From assembly GCA_964387025.1 (NCBI GenBank), contig CAYLUZ010000002.1, positions 310,001 to 374,000 on the forward strand: DNA of 64,000 nucleotides. The letters run 5' to 3'. This document shows positions 58,713-64,000 of the stretch, one piece after another (the stretch's first letter is position 1; each line of letters begins with the position of its first letter). A program made the translations under genes and the position numbers. The notes under the pieces are model-generated. The model had not been told where the DNA came from. It worked only from the letters and a program-made list of their open reading frames with translations, and searched no databases. This DNA is from PNON01 sp964387025. Its GTDB lineage: Bacteria > Chloroflexota > Anaerolineae > Anaerolineales > Anaerolineaceae.

Positions 58713-60191
58713 TTAGTAGTTTTTGATCAATCCGACCCGGTCATTGAATTCATTAATTAATGAATCAATTTCGCCGACTTGTCCCTGGACACCCTTCCAG
58801 TAATCCCGTTCATACCACATGTCCATGATCTCTTGGTATTCCTTACCCTGCTGTTCAACCCAGGTAAAGTATTTCAAGTTGTGTACACGACGCTGGTCAG
58901 TATAAGACAATTCAAGCAAATTATCCGTGGACTGACCTAATAAGTAACGGGCACAATGTTCTGCAGCATCAGAAGCTGTATATTCACCAAATTCCTGGTG
59001 CATTTCCACTAACCGGCTCCCATATAGTTCCATGGAATCGGTTAATACTGTCAATACAATATCATTTTCACCAAGTTCATAATACTTGGCAAATTTGATC
59101 GCTGAAAGGACATTCGAGATACCAGAGAATCCCATGAGATCCAACTGTGAAATAATCGCCTGGGGTACACCTTTCTTGGCGAGATACTTCTTGCCTTCAG
59201 GTTCATTGAACAAGCGGCAAATGTTGACGACAGCTTCATCATCAATGGCAACAACCATATCTGTGTTTTTTGAATTGTGGATCCACGGAACATGCTTGTC
59301 TCCAATTCCTTCAATACGATGTGACCCAAAACCATTTTCCAGAAGGGTCGGGCATTGTAAGGCTTCACTGGCAACTATTTTTGAAGTGGGAAATGCCTGT
59401 TTTAAGTAATCACCAGCTGCAATAGTTCCAGCTGAGCCAGTCGCTGAAGCAAACCCGCGATATTCATCTTTAGGACCCATGACCTTCTTTATTACTTCTT
59501 CCAAGGCATGCCCGGTAACTTCATAATGCCAGAGATAATTACCAAATTCTTCGAACTGATTGAAGATCATCAGATCCTGGCCTGATTTACGGAGTTCCCA
59601 GCATTTATCGAAGATCTCCTTAACATTGGATTCAGATCCGGGAGTGGCAATGACCTCGCCAGAAACCTTTGCCAGCCATTCGAACCTTTCCTTGCTCATT
59701 CCTTCGGGTAAAATTGCGATGGAATCACACGCTAATAGTTTTGAATCGTAAGCTCCACCACGGCAGAAATTGCCGGTGGAAGGCCAGACTGCTTTTTGAG
59801 AAGTAGGGTCGAATTGACCTGTTACCAACCGCGGAACCAGGCAGCCAAATGCAGCGCCTACTTTATGGGCACCGGTTGGGAACCACTTGCCAACAACAAC
59901 AATTACTCTGGCTTTTGTACCAGTGAGGCTGGAAGGTAATTCCAGGTAATTGACTCCACCAAATCCACCACCTTTAGCAACCGGTTCGTTGTGCCAGTTA
60001 ATCCTGAATAGATTCCGAGGTGCAAAATCCCACAATCCAACACCCTTTAACTCTTCTTTAACCTTGGCAGGAATCAAGGCAGGATTTTTCATCTGGGCAA
60101 AAGTAGGGATAATAATATTCTGTTCTTTCGCACGTTTTACTGCTCTTTCCAAACGGTCTTTCTTTACTGTTAAATCAATTTTGTTTGACAT
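58713..60191 (-). CDS. Fold-type-II PLP-dependent enzyme of unknown substrate
   Basis: This 492-residue protein belongs to the tryptophan-synthase-beta / threonine-dehydratase / cysteine-synthase superfamily. PTGAHKVGAAFGC gives the Schiff-base Lys; SATGSAGTIAAGDYLK is the phosphate-binding loop; STGNFCRGGA matches the SxGN substrate loop. It is longer than cysteine synthase and has extra N- and C-terminal parts. No exact function can be assigned. The neighbourhood (dihydropyrimidinase, molybdenum hydroxylase, SelB, threonine synthase) suggests catabolism of N-compounds, e.g. lyase or ammonia-releasing chemistry. A ribosome-binding site (AGGAG) precedes the ATG. Confidence 0.75.
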   Translation of the reverse strand: MSNKIDLTVKKDRLERAVKRAKEQNIIIPTFAQMKNPALIPAKVKEELKGVGLWDFAPRNLFRINWHNEPVAKGGGFGGVNYLELPSSLTGTKARVIVVVGKWFPTGAHKVGAAFGCLVPRLVTGQFDPTSQKAVWPSTGNFCRGGAYDSKLLACDSIAILPEGMSKERFEWLAKVSGEVIATPGSESNVKEIFDKCWELRKSGQDLMIFNQFEEFGNYLWHYEVTGHALEEVIKKVMGPKDEYRGFASATGSAGTIAAGDYLKQAFPTSKIVASEALQCPTLLENGFGSHRIEGIGDKHVPWIHNSKNTDMVVAIDDEAVVNICRLFNEPEGKKYLAKKGVPQAIISQLDLMGFSGISNVLSAIKFAKYYELGENDIVLTVLTDSMELYGSRLVEMHQEFGEYTASDAAEHCARYLLGQSTDNLLELSYTDQRRVHNLKYFTWVEQQGKEYQEIMDMWYERDYWKGVQGQVGEIDSLINEFNDRVGLIKNY

Positions 60192-60214
60192 TTGTGATTT
60201 ATCTCCTAAATGGG

Positions 60215-61153
60215 TTATTTTTCAAAATCTGCTGGTTCTTCGCGAACTATATATAGAGGGCGACCTTTGGATTCATCATAAATTCGCCCTACATATTCAC
60301 CTAATATGCCCAATGATATGAGTTGAACACCTCCTAGAAAAAGTACAGCGATCAAAGTGGTTGCCTGGCCGACAAAAGCCTGAGAACCGGTTAATCGTTC
60401 AATAATTACAAATGGGATGGCTATAATACTGATCCCTGCTGATATAAAGCCAATATAAGTGGCGACTTGAAGTGGAAAATAGGAAAAACTGGTGATGGCA
60501 TTGAGTGCCAGTTGCAGCATTTTGCGGAAAGGATATTTGGTCACCCCGGCATACCTGGCAGCGCGTTTGTAAGGCAAGCCGATTTGTTTGAATCCTACCC
60601 AGGCAGCCATGCCGCGGAGAAAACGGTGGCGTTCCCGCATGCGGTTCATAACGTTCACTACCTTATAGTCGAGCAATCGAAAGTCGCCAGTATCAAGCGG
60701 GATCTTCACGTCTGTGATCTTGAAAATGACCCGGTAAAAGAGTGAGGCTGTTGTCCGTTTAAACCAGGTCTCACCTTCCCGATCGGCACGCACCGCATAA
60801 ACAACTTCATACCCTTCCTGCCATTTTTTGATCATTTCCAGGATCATTTCTGGGGGATCCTGCAAATCTGCATCAATGATCACTACTGCATCTCCGCGAC
60901 TATAATCCAACCCGGCAGTCACTGCGATTTGATGACCAAAGTTTCGTGCGAAGATCACCGGGCGAATATGTGGATCTGCTTTTGCCAATTCGCGAATTGT
61001 ACCTGTTGAACCATCATTGGATCCGTCATCGATCAGGATGAGTTCCCACTCTTCGTTCGTTTGTCCCATCACTTCAGTGATGCGTTTATAAAGTTCTGGC
61101 AGACTTTCAGATTCGTTATAAACAGGAGCAATTATCGAAAATTTTGGCTTCAT
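60215..61153 (-). CDS. GT2 family glycosyltransferase (dolichyl-phosphate-mannose synthase-like)
   Basis: This 312-residue protein has FSIIAPVYNESESLPELY, LILIDDGSNDGSTGT, VIFARNFGHQIAVTAGLDYSRGDAVVIIDADLQDPPE (DxD) and a C-terminal pair of membrane helices (ATYIGFISAGISIIAIPFVI; TTLIAVLFLGGVQLISLGILGEY). It transfers a sugar to a polyprenyl phosphate at the membrane. It starts two bases after the threonine synthase stop. Confidence 0.92.
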   Translation of the reverse strand: MKPKFSIIAPVYNESESLPELYKRITEVMGQTNEEWELILIDDGSNDGSTGTIRELAKADPHIRPVIFARNFGHQIAVTAGLDYSRGDAVVIIDADLQDPPEMILEMIKKWQEGYEVVYAVRADREGETWFKRTTASLFYRVIFKITDVKIPLDTGDFRLLDYKVVNVMNRMRERHRFLRGMAAWVGFKQIGLPYKRAARYAGVTKYPFRKMLQLALNAITSFSYFPLQVATYIGFISAGISIIAIPFVIIERLTGSQAFVGQATTLIAVLFLGGVQLISLGILGEYVGRIYDESKGRPLYIVREEPADFEK

Positions 61154-61155
61154 AT

Positions 61156-62403
61156 TTATTGTTTCAAAAATTTCTTTAATTCTTTTAGGGTAGGTTCAAT
61201 AATAGGAGCAGCTGTCACTGCCTGCATGGCAGTTCGTATGTCTTTCAATCCGCTGCCTGTATTCATGACCAGGATGTCATCATCATGGATTACAATATTT
61301 TCTCGTACAGCTTTCTCAAGACCCGCGTAAGCCGTTGATCCTGCAGGTTCAGCAAATAAACCAACTTTACCCAACTTGGCTATAGCTTTCACAATTTCAT
61401 CGTCAGTGACTTTTATGTATGTACCACCGGTTTGTTTTGCAGCTCGAACCGCGCGGACACCATCCCGGGGAAGGTCACTGGAGATGCTATCGGCTATAGT
61501 GACTGCATTTACAGGTATGATTTCTTCTGTTCCTGAATGGAAAGCATTGTAAATGGCTGCTGATCCTTCAGCTTGAACCCCGATAATTCGCGGCATTTGT
61601 TCCAACCAGCCCAGTTTTTGCAGATCCTTGAACCCTTTGTGTAAACCGGAGATGATATTTCCATCTCCAACTGAAACAAAAATCGTTAATGGTTTATTGG
61701 ACTTTCGGTTCTTCAGGAGAGTTTCCCAAATTTCAAAAGCAGCTGTCTTTTTCCCTTCCAGTGTGAAAGGGTTATAGCCTGTGTTCCGGCAATACCAGCC
61801 AAATTCATTAGAAGCTTCAATTGTTAGGTCGAATGCTGAATCATAATTGCCATCCACTAGGATCACTTTAGCGCCAAAGATCAATAACTGTGCAACTTTA
61901 GCCTGGGGTGCGGTTTTAGGTGCAAAAATAATCGCCGGTTGACCTACTGCAGCAGCCATGCAGGCTAATGCAGCACCCGCATTACCAGTCGAAGCTGTCA
62001 CCACAATTTCTGATTTCAGTTCGCGTGTTCGGGCTACGACTATGGCGCTGGCTCGATCTTTGAAGGAGGCACTTGGGTTACGTCCCTCATCTTTTATCCA
62101 AAGCTTTTTAATACCTAATTCCTCACCAAGTTTAATAGGGGTCAATATTGGTGTGCCACCGGCTATTCGTAGCGAGGTCCCTATAAAACCAGGATCGCCA
62201 ACTGGCAATAAAGGTAAATACCGCCACAAGGAAGTATCCTGGGATGTAGTAATTTCTTTGAACTTATCTTCCTGGTTGATCCGATCATAATCCAACATTA
62301 CATCCAGGTTGCCGCCATCCACCGGGCAAGTGTACGTTACTTCACCTGGTGAATATGTCTTTCCACATAGAGAACATTGATAACCGATAAATTTCTGTGC
62401 CAT
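61156..62403 (-). CDS. thrC: Threonine synthase
   Basis: This 415-residue protein starts with a Cys-rich zinc-ribbon-like segment (GYQCSLCGKTYSPGEVTYTC). The PLP domain has ASFKDRASAIVVART (Schiff-base Lys in SFKDR), VTASTGNAGAALACMA and the phosphate loop FVSVGDGNIISG. It makes threonine from O-phosphohomoserine. GGAATTAC-type leader; no strong ribosome-binding site. The neighbouring PLP enzyme at 58713 is a distant relative of the same fold type. Confidence 0.88.
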   Translation of the reverse strand: MAQKFIGYQCSLCGKTYSPGEVTYTCPVDGGNLDVMLDYDRINQEDKFKEITTSQDTSLWRYLPLLPVGDPGFIGTSLRIAGGTPILTPIKLGEELGIKKLWIKDEGRNPSASFKDRASAIVVARTRELKSEIVVTASTGNAGAALACMAAAVGQPAIIFAPKTAPQAKVAQLLIFGAKVILVDGNYDSAFDLTIEASNEFGWYCRNTGYNPFTLEGKKTAAFEIWETLLKNRKSNKPLTIFVSVGDGNIISGLHKGFKDLQKLGWLEQMPRIIGVQAEGSAAIYNAFHSGTEEIIPVNAVTIADSISSDLPRDGVRAVRAAKQTGGTYIKVTDDEIVKAIAKLGKVGLFAEPAGSTAYAGLEKAVRENIVIHDDDILVMNTGSGLKDIRTAMQAVTAAPIIEPTLKELKKFLKQ

Positions 62404-62465
62404 TCATCTACCTTTCCAATAATTCAATTGTCAGACAATTCTAATTGTAACTTATTTTCTGCAAT

Positions 62466-63998
62466 TTACAACAAATCTTCGGGTTTAATGGGTAAATGAT
62501 TAATGCGCTTTCCAGTCGCATTAAAGACTGCATTCGCAATTGCAGGGCCGGTTGGAACCAGGCAAATCTCTGCAAGACCTTTTGCGCCAAAAGGTCCGGT
62601 TTTTTCAGGTACTTCCAAAATGTCCACCTCGAGACAGTCAGGCATATCCAATGCGGTGGGAAGAAGGTATTCTGTGAAATTATTTACCCACTTTCCGTTC
62701 GATTTAAGCACCATGTTTTCGTATAAAGCATAACCCAAACCCATGGCTACACCGCCCTCTATTTGACCTTCCACCCCGTCACGGTTGATGATCTGTCCGA
62801 CATCGTGTATGGCAGCCATGTGGGTCACATCAATTGTGCCTAATTCGGGGTCGACTTCCACCCGGGCGATCTGTCCCCCAAATACGAACATGACGTGTGG
62901 CATGCCAACGGGTAAATGTTGTGGTGTCGTTTCAGGAGGATATGGAAAAGAGGCAGTACCAATGGATCGGAGTGATTCATCACTTTCTGCAATATGAGAA
63001 AGGATCTCCTGGGCAGAGATGAATAATCCCTTCGTATCTTTAATATAGCCATTGGCATAACTTAATGATTCTCTAGGCAATTTGGTTATTACAGCCGCTT
63101 GATCGAGCAACTGCTCGATCAAATCATCTGATGCTGTAGATACTGCATTACCCACCAGATATGTCATTCGTGAGGCGCAGGTAACATTTCCGTCTGGGGT
63201 GGTTTTAGTATCCAATTCAGCCGTAATTATATTTGAAAAGGGAATACCCAGTTTTTCTGCAATGACCTGTTCTGCAATGGTTGTTAACCCCTGACCCAGA
63301 TCAGGTGCGCCCATCTGGAGGAGAACTGTACCATCCTGCTGCCATGTCAACCGGTGAGATGACGGATCAGGTACCTTTGCACCCAAACCCATTGTTTGGG
63401 CTGCACAGGCGTAACCAATGCCAATTAGCTTACCCGGTTGGGGAGGAATACTTAAATACTTGTCGCGATATTCTTTGAATTTATCCAGAATCAACGGTAG
63501 ACTATTTGCAGATTCACTAACAATTACCTGGGTGAAAACACGATCCCCGGGATGGAGTATATTTTTTTCACGAAGCAAAATGGGATCCATCTGAAGTCTC
63601 TTAGCAAGAATATCCATCATGCTTTCGATTGCAAAATGAGATTGCGGTGCGCCGAATCCACGCATGGCACCAGATAGCGGCGAATTGGTATACACTACCT
63701 TTGTTTGAACCCGCATATTCGGGATGCGATAGGAGCCAGCAACTGTCTCAGTCAATAAACTACCTACAGCTGGTCCGAGTGAAGCATAAGCCCCTGTATC
63801 TAAATAAACAAGAGCATCCAAGGCAACCAGTTTGCCATCTTTTTTTGCCCCAATTTTTATCGTTAATTTCGCCGGATGTCTTTTTGGATGAGCGAGGAAT
63901 GACTCAGTCCTAGCATTGCATATGCGAACTGTACCTTTACAAGAATAAGCCGCTAATGCCGCCAGGATGCTTATCGATGGGTCTTCTTTTCCACCAAA
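62466..63998 (-). CDS. Molybdopterin-dependent xanthine dehydrogenase-type hydroxylase, large subunit (partial)
   Basis: The frame runs off the right edge, giving 510 C-terminal residues. FGGKEDPS at the very start is the xanthine-dehydrogenase-family molybdopterin motif; SGAMRGFGAPQSHFAIES, GAPDLGQGLTTIAEQVIAEKLG, VTCASRMTYLVGNA and the C-terminal GPFGAKGLAEICLVPTGPAIANAV (the conserved Glu) follow. Residues SFLAHPKRHPAKL fit XdhD-like, possibly selenium-dependent, hydroxylases. It hydroxylates a purine or related heterocycle. Small subunits would lie outside the window. Confidence 0.9.
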   Translation of the reverse strand, partial: FGGKEDPSISILAALAAYSCKGTVRICNARTESFLAHPKRHPAKLTIKIGAKKDGKLVALDALVYLDTGAYASLGPAVGSLLTETVAGSYRIPNMRVQTKVVYTNSPLSGAMRGFGAPQSHFAIESMMDILAKRLQMDPILLREKNILHPGDRVFTQVIVSESANSLPLILDKFKEYRDKYLSIPPQPGKLIGIGYACAAQTMGLGAKVPDPSSHRLTWQQDGTVLLQMGAPDLGQGLTTIAEQVIAEKLGIPFSNIITAELDTKTTPDGNVTCASRMTYLVGNAVSTASDDLIEQLLDQAAVITKLPRESLSYANGYIKDTKGLFISAQEILSHIAESDESLRSIGTASFPYPPETTPQHLPVGMPHVMFVFGGQIARVEVDPELGTIDVTHMAAIHDVGQIINRDGVEGQIEGGVAMGLGYALYENMVLKSNGKWVNNFTEYLLPTALDMPDCLEVDILEVPEKTGPFGAKGLAEICLVPTGPAIANAVFNATGKRINHLPIKPEDLL

Positions 63999-64000
63999 CG

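Noticed and set aside
1..64000. CRISPR array
   Set aside because: No regularly spaced direct repeats with unique spacers; the repeats seen are at irregular distances of 0.8-2 kb.

Overview
The window looks like about 64 kb of the chromosome of an anaerobic Chloroflexota bacterium of the Anaerolineae type. That placement is an inference from moderate-to-low GC, secreted proteins with Thr/Pro linkers, a secreted nuclease with an Excalibur-like tail, dense REP-like hairpins and the gene set of the right-hand third. No 16S rRNA gene or other decisive marker is present.

Left part (1-41.6 kb): two integrated elements appear to stand in tandem, inserted one after the other at the 3' end of a tRNA-Glu(UUC) gene (41584-41655, minus strand). 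Element 1 (1 to about 4.84 kb, left end outside the window) and element 2 (about 4.83-41.59 kb) end in the same module: a minus-strand early operon, a divergent HTH repressor, an operator palindrome, small membrane protein(s), a second copy of the operator, and a large serine recombinase whose last codons run through the attachment site. Element 1 carries a secreted thermonuclease and an AbiJ-like protein as cargo. Element 2 begins with about 7 kb of solitary genes (lipoproteins, beta-propeller and Asp-box proteins, small membrane proteins), each preceded by a TATAAT-plus-hairpin repeat; two of these spacers also contain complete copies of the attachment sequence. Next come a DUF5677-like gene flanked by a direct repeat derived from a restriction gene, a single-chain type IIG restriction-modification enzyme, two more lipoproteins, and a complete siphovirus-like prophage.

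Prophage (18.6-39.2 kb, minus strand): the early operon (39211 to 36417) is a string of small genes with ATGA overlaps, including an initiator-like protein that joins a winged-helix N-terminus to a DnaA domain-I-like C-terminus. A strong terminator (36224-36268) separates it from the late operon: holin-like membrane proteins, HNH nuclease, small and large terminase, a 57-residue membrane protein, portal, ClpP-like protease, scaffold-like protein, P22-like coat protein, connectors, tail tube, tail chaperones joined by a -1 frameshift on A AAA AAC, a short tape measure protein, tail hub, tail-tip proteins and a GH25-like endolysin. REP-like hairpins lie between many of the late genes.

Right part (41.7-64 kb) is ordinary chromosome. 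A plus-strand operon encodes a fused formiminotransferase-cyclodeaminase, an M23 peptidase, dCTP deaminase, a methyltransferase-like protein, an M28 peptidase, a YcaQ-type glycosylase and a ferredoxin. It converges on a minus-strand cluster: a molybdenum hydroxylase (cut by the window end), threonine synthase, a GT2 glycosyltransferase, an unassigned fold-type-II PLP enzyme, dihydropyrimidinase, three orphan complex-I-like membrane subunits, a coiled-coil protein and SelB. SelB together with dihydropyrimidinase and a molybdenum hydroxylase suggests selenium-linked purine or pyrimidine catabolism.
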